This document shows, piece after piece, positions 1 through 9,149 of a stretch of DNA of 64,000 nt; position 1 is the first letter of the stretch; each line of letters opens with the position of its first letter. The notes beneath the pieces were generated by a model. It saw only the letters and a program-made list of their open reading frames with translations. It had not been told where the DNA came from and searched no databases. A program made the position numbers and the translations under genes. Source of the stretch: Candidatus Marispirochaeta associata (lineage in GTDB: Bacteria; Spirochaetota; Spirochaetia; JC444; Marispirochaetaceae); contig JWTM01000418.1 in NCBI GenBank assembly GCA_001749745.1, forward strand, positions 1 through 64,000, read 5' to 3'.

Positions 1-474
1 AGCATAGTCGGAGAAGATCCAGTATTGGGACTCCTTTCCCGCTAAAAGTTGGATGTTATTGGGGAAGTACTGGGAGACAGCAAAGCTCTCGAAGCCGTCG
101 GCAACCAGATCCTCTTTGAGCTCAAGTGAATCCAGGAGATCTGCATGCACTGCCAAGGCTTGCCGAGCAAGGCGAGAGATCCGATCGGTGATACAGTGGG
201 GAGATGCCTTTAGGATGCGGGCTATATCGCGGATACCGGAGGCGGTATGAAGGAGCTCGAAGATTTTTCGGTAAGATATGGTGCGTTGGGTCATATAGTC
301 GAGGGAGAAGGTTTGTGAAGAGAAGTGCCTGCCGCATGCTTTACAACGGTAACGCTGGATCGCTCCACGGGCTGCTGATTGAAAGCGGCCGTGTCGTACG
401 AACCAGGTGGAGCCCGCAGGAGCGGTTTGATGATACTTGCAGTCTTGGTTTGGGCAGAAAGGGGGTGTTTTCAT
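1..474 (-). CDS. Transposase-like protein, N-terminal part (cut by window edge)
   Basis: The frame opens with ATG at 474 behind a GGAGG ribosome site (8 bases away) and stays open for 158 codons to the window edge, so the C-terminus is missing. An N-terminal zinc ribbon is visible (CPNQDCKYH near residues 7-15 and RYRCKACGRHF near 45-55), the arrangement found in InsA-type and related transposases. A helix-turn-helix-like stretch follows (residues 70-100), then the acidic motif VADGFESF (about 126-133), which resembles the first catalytic Asp region of a DDE nuclease. This is the only clear mobile-element gene in the window. The exact IS family cannot be settled without the missing half; a zinc-ribbon DNA-binding regulator is less likely. 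Confidence 0.6.
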   Translation of the reverse strand, partial: MKTPPFCPNQDCKYHQTAPAGSTWFVRHGRFQSAARGAIQRYRCKACGRHFSSQTFSLDYMTQRTISYRKIFELLHTASGIRDIARILKASPHCITDRISRLARQALAVHADLLDSLELKEDLVADGFESFAVSQYFPNNIQLLAGKESQYWIFSDYA

Positions 475-509
475 AGATAGATCCTCCGTTCGTTGATGGT
501 TCTATCTAT
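473..509. repeat. Short inverted repeat at the transposase start
   Basis: ATAGATAG (473-480) and CTATCTAT (502-509) form a perfect 8-bp inverted repeat. It overlaps the start codon of the transposase-like gene and encloses its ribosome site. It could fold in the mRNA and limit translation, or be an operator. The stretch from 510 to 566, up to the stop codon of the next gene, may hold the right end of the insertion sequence, but no terminal repeat can be proven because the other end is outside the window. Confidence 0.4.
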
Positions 510-566
510 AACTAGTGGCAGGAGAAGGAGTTTGCTTCAGCAGATCTACAGATTTGGGGACACTAA

Positions 567-2474
567 TTAGAGCTTATCGACCTTCAGCTGCAGCATGGCC
601 AGAAACTCATTCTCCGCTAGGCCGGAAATCTTCCAGCTCAGCATCAACACATGCTGCTGATACTCCTCTACGAAACCGTCTTTGGTAAGATAGGGAATCA
701 CCATAGCTTGGGTCTTCCAATCGAAGGGGATATCGCAACTAAGGGTTAGACGACTTTTGATGCCGCTGTCCGAAAAGGCGAGCACCATGCCTCCCTGCTC
801 ATTCTTCGAGGCATCGATCTTGAGCTTGTCCGGATCGGAGAAGGCGAGATTGAGCTCCGTGGCCAGGAAGAACGACTGTTCCTTGGATGTGTCACCGCTC
901 AGACGGTACTGTAGTTGCAGGGTATTCTTCCGAAAGAGATAGGTCTTCTCCAAATGCAGGGGAACATCGCCGTTTTTGAACCCTGCCACACAGTCTGCGG
1001 CGAGGCTCACCTCCCGGTTCTCCCGGTTAAGGCTCCGCTCGGTAAATATTTCCTGAGAGAAACAGCCGACGTCGGTGATCCCGTTATTAAGAAGCTGCTC
1101 TTCGCTTATCTCCTCTTCCACAATATGATCCACAAAGCTGTATCGGGGCCGGGAATCGCAGTGGCTGCTTTCCTGAAGATAGAGCTCCTCGTGGCGGGCG
1201 ATGGTGGCCGAATAGTTCCAGGAAGCCGGAAAATAATCGAGCTCAATCAGCGCCGCTCCGAGCAGGTGAACATAGGCGTTGATGTTGATGCCCCGATAGA
1301 GATACTCATGGTGGCCGTCCATATCGAAATCGGTGGTAAAGATCGAAGGCTTAAAGATACCCCGCTCCTTGGTTACCTTCTCGGATTCGAGGAGCGAGTT
1401 GTAGGCCGCCTGACGGAAGCTCCTGCGGTAGATGCCGCCGTCCCGGCCATGCCAGTAGGGTGCGTGGCATTGAGCCTTCCAGAGCTCCTCCCGGGCGGTC
1501 TTCTTACGAGACCGGTCGCCCCGGATCTGATTGACCAGCAGACTGGTGTACATCATCTTGCTGTAGAGGGCGTTTCCTTCGGGATAACGGGTCAGGAAGT
1601 GGCGATATGAACCCGCCGGGAGGACGGAGGCGTCCAGGTAATTCGGTTCCTCCCCGGTAGGCCGTTCGATCCAGCGCATCATGCTCTGAAAGGTGACTGA
1701 CGAGAAGTAGCGTTTCTGAAGGTTGGTGAGCATCCTGGTAGCCCGGACCGGACGAAAGGTCGAGAGCTCGTCATTCCGCTCTTCCAGAAGGCTGAAAAAA
1801 CGGTCGTACCACTCCTGCGGTCCTTCGGGATCGAGATAGAGGCAGATCACTTCGCTCCCGGTATTCCGGTAAATCAGCATCAGCTCGTCGACGAAGGTTT
1901 CGGGATCGATGGAGCCGATCCGACCTGAGAGACCGCTGGAGATAGGATAGACGATGATGTTCTTGCCTAAGTCCTCGGTAAAGCAGGGCATATAGAGCTC
2001 CTTGCCGCGGCAACCGGCGTTGGCGAAGTAGCTGTCTGGAAGGAAGATATAATCGAATCCGGCGCTCTTGAGGGTACTGGCCAGGGAGGGCTCCCAGACA
2101 TCGCCGGGGAGAATACCCCCTCGGGGCCGCCGGCCGAAGCGCTTGCGGATAAAGGTAGTCAGGAACTCGATCTGGCCCAGCCGGTCCGGATTGGGGATCA
2201 GCGGCAGGAAGGCTTCGTAGTGAACACCGCCCAATAACTCAATCTGCTTCCTTTTCGCCATGTCGTTGAGAAGCATGATAAATTCCGGATGCCGATCCTC
2301 GAGCCACTCCAGGAGGTTGCCGGAGTAGTATGCTCCCAAATAGACGCCGGGGTGGTTGTAGAGCAGAGTCAGGAAGGGCTTATAGACGCGCTGATAAGCC
2401 GCTTCCATCTCTTCTGCCGTCGACCCTACGGGCAGACTATTTCGAATCCCAAGGACTAACTTTTGGCTAGGCAT
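567..2474 (-). CDS. GH57-like (alpha-amylase/4-alpha-glucanotransferase family) protein, probably catalytically altered
   Basis: The 635-residue protein has the layout of GH57 glucanotransferases with their C-terminal beta-domains (DUF1925/1926 type). Residues 81-93 (LGGVHYEAFLPLI) match the family GGxxYEP-LPLIP motif, and 126-145 match VWEP...L..AGfdY. In family members the nucleophile Glu lies in (T)ERVWEP; here the motif reads PGDVWEP, putting Gly124 at the Glu position. The acid/base region, DDGEKFG in the family, is YLDPEG here (Asp215 kept). The gene may encode a non-catalytic glycan-binding relative or a divergent enzyme. It lies 23 bases after rnfB and is probably the last gene of the rnf operon. 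No signal peptide is seen, so it should be cytoplasmic. Confidence 0.75.
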   Translation of the reverse strand: MPSQKLVLGIRNSLPVGSTAEEMEAAYQRVYKPFLTLLYNHPGVYLGAYYSGNLLEWLEDRHPEFIMLLNDMAKRKQIELLGGVHYEAFLPLIPNPDRLGQIEFLTTFIRKRFGRRPRGGILPGDVWEPSLASTLKSAGFDYIFLPDSYFANAGCRGKELYMPCFTEDLGKNIIVYPISSGLSGRIGSIDPETFVDELMLIYRNTGSEVICLYLDPEGPQEWYDRFFSLLEERNDELSTFRPVRATRMLTNLQKRYFSSVTFQSMMRWIERPTGEEPNYLDASVLPAGSYRHFLTRYPEGNALYSKMMYTSLLVNQIRGDRSRKKTAREELWKAQCHAPYWHGRDGGIYRRSFRQAAYNSLLESEKVTKERGIFKPSIFTTDFDMDGHHEYLYRGININAYVHLLGAALIELDYFPASWNYSATIARHEELYLQESSHCDSRPRYSFVDHIVEEEISEEQLLNNGITDVGCFSQEIFTERSLNRENREVSLAADCVAGFKNGDVPLHLEKTYLFRKNTLQLQYRLSGDTSKEQSFFLATELNLAFSDPDKLKIDASKNEQGGMVLAFSDSGIKSRLTLSCDIPFDWKTQAMVIPYLTKDGFVEEYQQHVLMLSWKISGLAENEFLAMLQLKVDKL

Positions 2475-2497
2475 TGCAGAAATAGTTTTTCCCTTTT

Positions 2498-3304
2498 TTA
2501 TTTTTTATCCGCGGCGATAATACACTTAGGCGGACACGCCTGCGCTGCCTCCTCACGCTCTCCTTTCTGAGTGTAATCAATAGTCGCCAGGAAACTACTG
2601 ACCTGGAAGCCGCCTTCGGGCGATTTCTTTTCGCATAGCTTACACCCGATACAGCCTACTGTACAGTACTTCTTGGTTTTTGCGCCCTTATCGGTGGAGT
2701 TACAGGCGACGATCTTGTCCGCCGAGTAGGGAATCATCTTGATAACTCCGGTGGGGCAGATATCGACGCATTTGCCGCAGGAGATACAGGTATCCTTGTC
2801 GACCCAGACACAGCCGTCCTCGTCGTAGGTGATTGCATCCACGGGGCAGATCTTGATGCAGCTGCCCAGACCGAGGCAGCCGAAGGGACACTCCTTGTCC
2901 CCGCCGAAGAGGAGGTGGGCGCCGACGCAGTCCTCGACCCCCTCATAGTTGAATTTATACTTGGAACGTTCGTGGTTGCCCCGGCAATGTACCTGGGCGA
3001 CCATCTTCTCTTTGGTTAAGTCGACCTCTTTACCGAGGATTTTTCCCAGCTGAACCATGACCTCCTGTCCGCCGGGAGAACAGAGGGAGATCTCGGCATC
3101 CTCTTTGACCATCCCCTCGGCGTAGGCCGAACAACCAGCATAGCCGCAGGCGCCGCAGTTTATACCGGGAAGAACCCCTTCCACGGCCTCGATGCGATGA
3201 TCCTTCTCGACTGCCAGCGCCCGGGATGCCACGGCGAGGCCGGTTCCAAAGAGTATGCCTAAAAATCCTACGATGCCGAAGGCGTAGAGTGCAGTAATAA
3301 TCAT
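2498..3304 (-). CDS. rnfB: Rnf complex subunit B, iron-sulfur protein
   Basis: RnfB passes electrons from reduced ferredoxin into the membrane Rnf complex. The 268 residues start with one membrane helix (about 3-28), then the Rnf/ApbE-type cluster motif with Cys50, Cys53, Cys58 and Cys75. Two ferredoxin-like [4Fe-4S] motifs follow (Cys139/143/149/153 and Cys173/176/179/183), then a further Cys set (214, 218, 221, 224, with 257 and 261). This long multi-cluster form resembles the RnfB of clostridia and acetogens rather than the short proteobacterial type. ATG at 3304 follows TAGGAGC. It is the last rnf gene, 8 bases after rnfA. Confidence 0.95.
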   Translation of the reverse strand: MIITALYAFGIVGFLGILFGTGLAVASRALAVEKDHRIEAVEGVLPGINCGACGYAGCSAYAEGMVKEDAEISLCSPGGQEVMVQLGKILGKEVDLTKEKMVAQVHCRGNHERSKYKFNYEGVEDCVGAHLLFGGDKECPFGCLGLGSCIKICPVDAITYDEDGCVWVDKDTCISCGKCVDICPTGVIKMIPYSADKIVACNSTDKGAKTKKYCTVGCIGCKLCEKKSPEGGFQVSSFLATIDYTQKGEREEAAQACPPKCIIAADKK

Positions 3305-3312
3305 CTTTGCTC

Positions 3313-3909
3313 CTAGAGTCCCGGGAAGAGATTGTTCAAGAGGCTCTTATCGAAGGCCATGAAAGCCATCGCCATGAGCCCGCCGGTAATAAAGGCTATG
3401 GAAACCCCGCGAAAGGGCTTGGGAATCCACTCGGTGTCGAGTTTTTCCCGGATCGTCGACATCAGTACGATAGCCAACAGGAAACCGACCCCGGCGGAGA
3501 AGCCGGCGATGAAGCTCTCGGCTGCAGTGAACTTGTTCTGCACGGCGATAACCGCCATACCCATCACCGCACAATTGGTGGTGATCAGCGGCAGGTAGAT
3601 ACCGAGGGCCTTATAGAGGGCAGGAGAGACCTTCTGGATGACCATCTCCACCAGCTGCACCAGAGAGGCGATGACCAGGATGAACGAAATGGTTCTTAAG
3701 AAGGTCAGGTCCAAGGGTACCAGAAGCCAGTGGTAGATGGCCCAGGTAGCCAGGGTGGCGATCGACATGACGAAGATGACCGCAAAGCCCATACCTACGG
3801 CGGACTCGACGTTCTTAGAGACGCCGATGAAGGGGCAAATCCCCAAGAACTGGGTCAGAATAAAGTTGTTGATGAAAACGAAGGTAATGAATATTCCAAT
3901 ATAGATCAT
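3313..3909 (-). CDS. rnfA: Rnf complex subunit A, integral membrane protein
   Basis: A 198-residue protein with about six membrane helices, of the RnfA/NqrE family. Its start reads YIGIFITFVFINNFILTQ, containing the conserved NNF.L.Q motif of helix 1, followed by GICPFIG with the Cys that in family members helps hold a membrane [2Fe-2S] cluster between RnfA and RnfE. It lies 3 bases downstream of rnfE and 8 bases before rnfB in the order rnfCDGEAB. Length and motifs are normal for the family. Confidence 0.95.
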   Translation of the reverse strand: MIYIGIFITFVFINNFILTQFLGICPFIGVSKNVESAVGMGFAVIFVMSIATLATWAIYHWLLVPLDLTFLRTISFILVIASLVQLVEMVIQKVSPALYKALGIYLPLITTNCAVMGMAVIAVQNKFTAAESFIAGFSAGVGFLLAIVLMSTIREKLDTEWIPKPFRGVSIAFITGGLMAMAFMAFDKSLLNNLFPGL

Positions 3910-3912
3910 GGC

Positions 3913-4578
3913 TTACTCCGCTAACGCGGCCTCCTCCTTCGGCTGATCGGCGCCGGAGGCTTGGGCGCTCTTATTCTCTTCTACATAGTTCAACAGGGCC
4001 TTCAGATAACCGATTACCAGGAGTGCTCCCGCCGCCAGGGTCATAATCCGGGCCGGAGACTGGTAGATCAGCGGGATCCGGATTATACCATCGAAGGCTC
4101 CCATGGGGAAAATAGTGATCGTACCGTTGCCCAGGACCTCGCGGACAAACGCAATCGCGGTCAGGCCCAGGGTGAAGCCCACGCCCATACCGAGGGCGTC
4201 CATAACGGAGGCGGAAAGACCGTTTTTACTGGCAAAGGCCTCCGCTCGTCCCAGGATGACGCAGTTTACAACAATCAAGGGGACGAATACCCCGAGGCTG
4301 TTATAGAGATCCGGCAGATAGGCCTGCATGGTCATCTCCACGATGGTAACGAAGGAGGCGATGATGACGATATATGAGGGAATACGGACCTTCTCGGGGA
4401 TAAATCCCTTCAGGAGGGATACGAAAATATTCGACCCGATCAGGACGAAGAGAGTTCCCGCACCCATTCCGAGGGCGTTTACCACCTTGGTGGAGACACC
4501 CAGGGCGGGACAGAGTCCCAATAGAACGACGAAGATCGGATTCTCTTTAAAGATACCCTTGGTAAACTCGCGTATCAT
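3913..4578 (-). CDS. rnfE: Rnf complex subunit E, integral membrane protein
   Basis: A 221-residue RnfE/NqrD-family membrane subunit, homologous to RnfA. The N-terminal region has ENPIFVVLLGLCPALGVST; its Cys matches the partner cluster ligand of RnfA. About six hydrophobic helices follow, including a VVNCVILGRAEAFASKNG segment typical of the family. The start ATG at 4578 overlaps the rnfG stop by 4 bases, implying translational coupling. The last 25 residues are polar (acidic, Ala-rich) and probably face the cytoplasm. Confidence 0.95.
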   Translation of the reverse strand: MIREFTKGIFKENPIFVVLLGLCPALGVSTKVVNALGMGAGTLFVLIGSNIFVSLLKGFIPEKVRIPSYIVIIASFVTIVEMTMQAYLPDLYNSLGVFVPLIVVNCVILGRAEAFASKNGLSASVMDALGMGVGFTLGLTAIAFVREVLGNGTITIFPMGAFDGIIRIPLIYQSPARIMTLAAGALLVIGYLKALLNYVEENKSAQASGADQPKEEAALAE

Positions 4579-5135
4579 TGCACGCCTCCCAGTTCTTTCA
4601 CATAGTCCGATCCGGATGCGAGCGCCCGGCCGATACCAGCAAAGGTGATTGTCGCCCCGGAGATCGAGTCGGCCTGTTCCTGACTCAACTGGCTCTTGCG
4701 GAAGGGTACCGGCTTATCCGCCCCGGTGCCCTTGTACATGCGCATATACTCAGGCCTCTCCGCCTCTTTTCCCAAGCCGGGAGTCTCCTGATTCTCCATC
4801 AGTACCGCTGAGTGGAGTTGGCCGTTGTTCAGGTAGCTGGCGATAAGGTTCATATCGCCGCCGTAGCCGGAGCCTACCAGACGCAGCACATAGCCGGCCT
4901 GTTCGCCTTCGGCATTCAAGACAGGATAGTACCCACGCACCGTGCCCTCCTCGTCGGCTTCGACAAACTCGCCTGCGGATCCCTCGGGGATTACCGCAGC
5001 CAAGGCCGCCTGGAGGCGCTGCCGTTGGAGTTCGGCGATTTGAGGAGCGGTGACCGCATTGACCAGACCGAGGCAGAAGGCGGCCACGCTGCAGATCAAG
5101 GCCAGCTTCAGGCCGATTACCGAGATAGTTTTCAT
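4575..5135 (-). CDS. rnfG: Rnf complex subunit G, covalent-FMN protein
   Basis: RnfG carries a flavin bound by phosphoester to a threonine. The 186-residue protein has one N-terminal membrane anchor (about residues 7-30) and an extracytoplasmic FMN-binding domain. The attachment motif SGAT is at 159-162, making Thr162 the likely FMN site, and the family segment ETPGLG is at 117-122. Flavin attachment needs an ApbE-type transferase, which is not in this window. The gene overlaps both rnfD and rnfE by 4 bases. Confidence 0.95.
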   Translation of the reverse strand: MKTISVIGLKLALICSVAAFCLGLVNAVTAPQIAELQRQRLQAALAAVIPEGSAGEFVEADEEGTVRGYYPVLNAEGEQAGYVLRLVGSGYGGDMNLIASYLNNGQLHSAVLMENQETPGLGKEAERPEYMRMYKGTGADKPVPFRKSQLSQEQADSISGATITFAGIGRALASGSDYVKELGGVQ

Positions 5136-6217
5136 TTTGCTGCCTCCTCGCGAACCTCACCGAAGAGCTTCGGCTGGGTATACCGGTTAATCAGCGGCAC
5201 GAAGATATTCATCAAAATGATCGCCAGGGAGACTCCTTCGGGGAAAGAGCCGTAGATCCGAATCAGGAAGGTCAAGAAACCGATACCCGCGCCGTAGATC
5301 AGCATCCCTTTCGACGAGAGCGGCGATGAGACCATGTCGGTCGCCATAAAGAGGAGCCCCAGCATGAAGCCGCCGGAGAGGAGATGGAAGAAGAGGTTAC
5401 CCCGGAAGAGTCCCGCTCCGAAGGGGAGCCCCCCGAAGAGGATAATCAGCACCGAAAAGCTCAGCGCGTAGGAAGCGACGATCTCCCAGTTGGCGATCTT
5501 GCGGACCAGCAGGTAGATACCGCCGAGCAGCAACAGCAGGGCCGATGCCTCGCCGATACAGCCGGGTATGGTCCCCAGAAAGAGATCGACATAGCCGTTC
5601 TCCACTCCCGGGAGAAAGCCCTGCAACCAGGCGGTAAAGCGTAGATCCAGGGCGCTTACCGGGAACTCGACCTCCCGCAAGATGGCCATGGGTCCCGCCA
5701 CGGGTTCGGTAAGCTCGAGGAGTCCCGCCTTGATGCTGCCCAAAGGCGTCGCCATGGTGACCGCATCCAGTCCCATAGAGCGGGGAACGGGCCAGCTCGT
5801 CATCTCTCCGGTCCAGGAGAAGAAGACGAAAACCCGCCCGGCCAGAGCCGGATTCATCCAGTTATGGCCCAGCCCGCCGAAGGTCCATTTGACGACCAGA
5901 ATGGCGAAGGCCGAAGCGATAACCGGAATATAGAGCGGAATCGCGCCGGGCATGTTCATCCCGATCAGTAATCCCGTCAAGAAGGCCGAACCGTCGTGGA
6001 GGGTACTCTGCCCCGCCAGTCTGGCCGCGAAATATTCGAAGAGCATGCTGCTTGCGATCGAAACCAGCAGAACCGCCAGTCCGGGCAAACCGAATTGATA
6101 GATACCCCACAAGGCCGCCGGAGCGAGGGCGGCGGAGACGCGCCACATAATCGAAGCGGTACTGTCTCGGTGATGTAGGTGGGGCGATGATGTGACTACA
6201 AGAGAATCGGTATTCAT
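5132..6217 (-). CDS. rnfD: Rnf complex subunit D, membrane flavoprotein
   Basis: A 361-residue NqrB/RnfD-family subunit with eight to ten membrane helices that forms part of the ion-translocating path. The motif DAVTMATPL (151-159) corresponds to the family SGAT-type flavin attachment site, so Thr157 is the probable FMN-bearing residue. GLGHNWMNPALAGRVF (115-130) and LLFMATDMVSSP are typical RnfD segments. The start at 6217 lies 47 bases after the rnfC stop, the widest gap inside the rnf set. Confidence 0.95.
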   Translation of the reverse strand: MNTDSLVVTSSPHLHHRDSTASIMWRVSAALAPAALWGIYQFGLPGLAVLLVSIASSMLFEYFAARLAGQSTLHDGSAFLTGLLIGMNMPGAIPLYIPVIASAFAILVVKWTFGGLGHNWMNPALAGRVFVFFSWTGEMTSWPVPRSMGLDAVTMATPLGSIKAGLLELTEPVAGPMAILREVEFPVSALDLRFTAWLQGFLPGVENGYVDLFLGTIPGCIGEASALLLLLGGIYLLVRKIANWEIVASYALSFSVLIILFGGLPFGAGLFRGNLFFHLLSGGFMLGLLFMATDMVSSPLSSKGMLIYGAGIGFLTFLIRIYGSFPEGVSLAIILMNIFVPLINRYTQPKLFGEVREEAAK

Positions 6218-6264
6218 CCTAACCTCATATCGTCGGAGTTTAGTTTATGCGGACCCTGGGGCGC

Positions 6265-7626
6265 TTAGCCCCGGGCTGCCGCGTCCTTCCGGGCTTTGCG
6301 CCGGCGCAATTCATACTTGCCGCCCTTCATTCCCTGCACCAGCGGGATATGGGCCGGACAGGAGAACCCGCAGCAGCCGCACTCCTTGCAGTCCAGGAGC
6401 CCTGCGGCCAAGGCCTCTTCATACTCCTGGTGATCCAGGAATTTAAAGATCCGGGTCGGATTGAGTCCCATGGGGCAAGCGGCTATGCAGCGTCCGCAGG
6501 AGATACAGTTAGTCTGCTTGCTGCGGCGCAGCTCCTTCTCGGTAAGAGCCAGAACCCCTGAGGTGCCCTTGGTTACCGGAGTCGCCGGATCGAAGATAGC
6601 GAAGCCCATCATCGGACCGCCCACCACGAGCTTGGCAGTCTCATCGAGGCTGCCGCCGGCGGCCTCGATCAGCATACTGATCGGCGTACCCACCCGGGCT
6701 TTCAGGTTTACAGGCTTCTTGATGCCCGCGCCGGAGACGGTGACGTTCCGTTCGTAGAGAGGCTTACCGCAGGCCACCGCTTCATAAACGGCGTTTACGG
6801 TACCCACGTTGGCCACGACCGCGCCGACCTCCAAAGGAAGGGCTCCGGAGGGGACCTCCCGGTCGATGACGGCTTTCAGGAGCTGCTTCTCATCTCCCTG
6901 GGGATATTTCACCTTCAGCGGGAAGACCTTAACCGGGATCGACGCCTTCGCGGCGAACTCCTGCATACGTTTGATTGCATCGGGCTTGTTCTTCTCGATG
7001 CCGATGCGAATCTCCTTCGGTTCGAGAACTTTATAGAGGATCTCGAGCCCTTTGAAGATCTCCGCCGTCTTTTCCAGCATCAGCCGGTGGTCGGATGTCA
7101 GATAGGGTTCGCACTCGACGCCGTTAATCACCAGATATTCGGCGCTGTATCCCTTGGGGAGGGAAAACTTTACGTGCGCCGGAAAGGTGGCTCCTCCCAT
7201 ACCGACAATACCGTTAGCGGCGATATTGTCGGCGATCGCCTTGGCATCCATACTCTTCCAGGCATCATTCTCGGGATACTCTGGGGCGTCGCTGCCGTCC
7301 GATTCGATTACCACCGCCTTGGCGCGCCCGCCGTGGGGCAGGAAGATATCGGTGAATTCCTTCACCTCCCCCGCACAAGGACTGTGGATATTTGCCGAGA
7401 TGAAGCCCGACGATTTGGCCAGAAGCTCCCCGTAGCCGACCTTGGCCCCGACCTCGACCACTGCCTCTGAGGGGCTGCCGAGATGTTGACTCAAAGGAAC
7501 CACAAAGGTCTCGGGAACGGGCGCACCGGCTACCGGCACGGATTCCGAGTAGTGTTTGTTCTCCGGCGGATGTATTCCGCCCTTCTTAAAGGTAAAAACT
7601 GATTTTTGCGCAGTAGAAGTGTTCAT
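6265..7626 (-). CDS. rnfC: Rnf complex subunit C, NADH-binding iron-sulfur flavoprotein
   Basis: RnfC is the cytoplasmic subunit where NAD+ is reduced or NADH oxidised. The 453-residue protein begins with the HPPENKHYS motif (19-27), has the flavin/nucleotide loop GMGGATFPAHVKF (142-154) and the NGVECEPYLT segment (168-177), and ends with two [4Fe-4S] motifs (Cys374/377/380/384 and Cys413/416/419/423). The basic tail lacks the long repeats of proteobacterial RnfC. Its ATG overlaps the stop of the upstream membrane-protein gene by 4 bases. Confidence 0.95.
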   Translation of the reverse strand: MNTSTAQKSVFTFKKGGIHPPENKHYSESVPVAGAPVPETFVVPLSQHLGSPSEAVVEVGAKVGYGELLAKSSGFISANIHSPCAGEVKEFTDIFLPHGGRAKAVVIESDGSDAPEYPENDAWKSMDAKAIADNIAANGIVGMGGATFPAHVKFSLPKGYSAEYLVINGVECEPYLTSDHRLMLEKTAEIFKGLEILYKVLEPKEIRIGIEKNKPDAIKRMQEFAAKASIPVKVFPLKVKYPQGDEKQLLKAVIDREVPSGALPLEVGAVVANVGTVNAVYEAVACGKPLYERNVTVSGAGIKKPVNLKARVGTPISMLIEAAGGSLDETAKLVVGGPMMGFAIFDPATPVTKGTSGVLALTEKELRRSKQTNCISCGRCIAACPMGLNPTRIFKFLDHQEYEEALAAGLLDCKECGCCGFSCPAHIPLVQGMKGGKYELRRRKARKDAAARG

Positions 7627-9134
7627 GCCGTTTGGCTTAATCTCCTTGGTACAAATCGGGTATCAGCGGTCTCTTTCCGCCGGCGGAACGCCAGTACAAG
7701 CATTACCGCTAAGAGAGAGAAAAGGAGTCCCAGTCCCGGATAGAGGCCGTCCACGGGTGCCCTTTTAGCGGCAAGCGCAGCACGCCCTACACTCCTGGGC
7801 ACGTCTTCGTGAACGAAAAAATGGGTGATTCGATCGGTTTCGTCTGCAATTATAGCGTTATACCAGCTATATGTAAACCGCCATATATGCTTTCTCTCAC
7901 CCCTGATTCGTCCCTCTTCCTCCCGATAGACGGGGATGGTGAGCTCCTCTTCCGTGCGAGGCAGCTCATAGACGGCCCCGAAGAGGTAATTCTCCTGAAA
8001 ATAGCGATGGGCCAGATAATCCGCCAGAGAGGGGAGCCCGTTCTCCCGACCTAGCTCCCGGCTCTCGGACAGGACCTGGTCGAGATTCTCCCCTACGGAC
8101 TGAAGAGACGCCGGTTGGGGCAGAATAATCTCATCAGCGGAGACGACGGGCGGCAGCAAGACCGCCAGACTCATCCCGACGGCGGCCAGACAACTCTGAA
8201 GGAATGCTCGTCTTCGCTCGACAACGGGCGCGGCCAGCGGAACCGGGCGAAAGATTGGATGCAGCAGCCGGGCCGCCCTCCCCTCCTCGTAGAGCAACCG
8301 GACCTTGAGCCAGATAAGGGTCGCCAGAGCGGCGGAGAAGGGGAAGCGAATGAACTCAGCGAAGCTCGAACGGAGGGCGAAGAGCCCCATCCCGATTACC
8401 AATCCGAAGATCAACACCAGCGCTTCGAATCGCCGAGCCTTATCGAGAGGCTCCTTTTGGAGGTGCTTGCCCGCAAGGAGGTACGGCAGCACCAGGGTGG
8501 TTCCCCGGGGAATGATGAAGAGGGCCAGGAAGGAGAGGATTCCGGCGCCGGGGCCGGCGACGATCAGACCGAGGCCCCAGGGCAAAAGCAGCACCGCCGC
8601 GGTCAACCGGTGCCGCCGCTGCACGGCGACGACCGCCAACCCCAGTAGGCCGAAGAGCAGCAGGAGTCGGAGAGAGGGTGAGCTTCTATCATCGACAAGG
8701 GTATATTCCCCGGCGGCGACCCCTGCCGCTTCGAGGCTATTCTCGATGCTTGCGAGGTCTATTGAAGCCGGAATATAGAGTATCTCCGCCTCTTCCCCCT
8801 CCACTACCGCCTGAAAGAGGTCGGGAAGAGATTTGAGAAAGGGATCGTAACGCGGATCCTCGGGAAGAAGATGAGCATCAAGCTCTGCCAGGGGCAGCTT
8901 CAATACGCCGTCGAAGGCGTTCACCCTAACGGTGAGGGTTCTGACCGACAGTATCCCGGGCTCCGGAACCCGGGGGGTTAAAACCTTCTCGATCCCCTCC
9001 GCATCTGTGCTGATCAGGGTATAGTAGTCCGGCCAAAGCTTCTCCCCCGTGCTGTGCCGTTCCTGGAGCAGAAGAAATACCAGCACGGCTGTAAAGAGAA
9101 GAGCGTATCCGCATGCCCGTAGGTAGCTTCTCAT
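7623..9134 (-). CDS. Unknown polytopic membrane protein coupled to rnfC
   Basis: This 503-residue protein matches no family I can name. It has an N-terminal membrane segment (about 7-22), an extracytoplasmic domain (about 25-150), a block of helices (about 153-345), a second soluble domain (about 350-465) containing the aromatic stretch HIWRFTYSWYNAIIADE, and a last helix (about 473-488) followed by a basic tail. Its stop overlaps the rnfC start (7623-7626), so it is probably translated with the Rnf subunits. It lies 15 bases after the DUF212 gene. It may be an assembly factor or accessory subunit of Rnf, judged only from position and topology. Confidence 0.85.
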   Translation of the reverse strand: MRSYLRACGYALLFTAVLVFLLLQERHSTGEKLWPDYYTLISTDAEGIEKVLTPRVPEPGILSVRTLTVRVNAFDGVLKLPLAELDAHLLPEDPRYDPFLKSLPDLFQAVVEGEEAEILYIPASIDLASIENSLEAAGVAAGEYTLVDDRSSPSLRLLLLFGLLGLAVVAVQRRHRLTAAVLLLPWGLGLIVAGPGAGILSFLALFIIPRGTTLVLPYLLAGKHLQKEPLDKARRFEALVLIFGLVIGMGLFALRSSFAEFIRFPFSAALATLIWLKVRLLYEEGRAARLLHPIFRPVPLAAPVVERRRAFLQSCLAAVGMSLAVLLPPVVSADEIILPQPASLQSVGENLDQVLSESRELGRENGLPSLADYLAHRYFQENYLFGAVYELPRTEEELTIPVYREEEGRIRGERKHIWRFTYSWYNAIIADETDRITHFFVHEDVPRSVGRAALAAKRAPVDGLYPGLGLLFSLLAVMLVLAFRRRKETADTRFVPRRLSQTA

Positions 9135-9149
9135 CTGAAGCCCTCTGAC

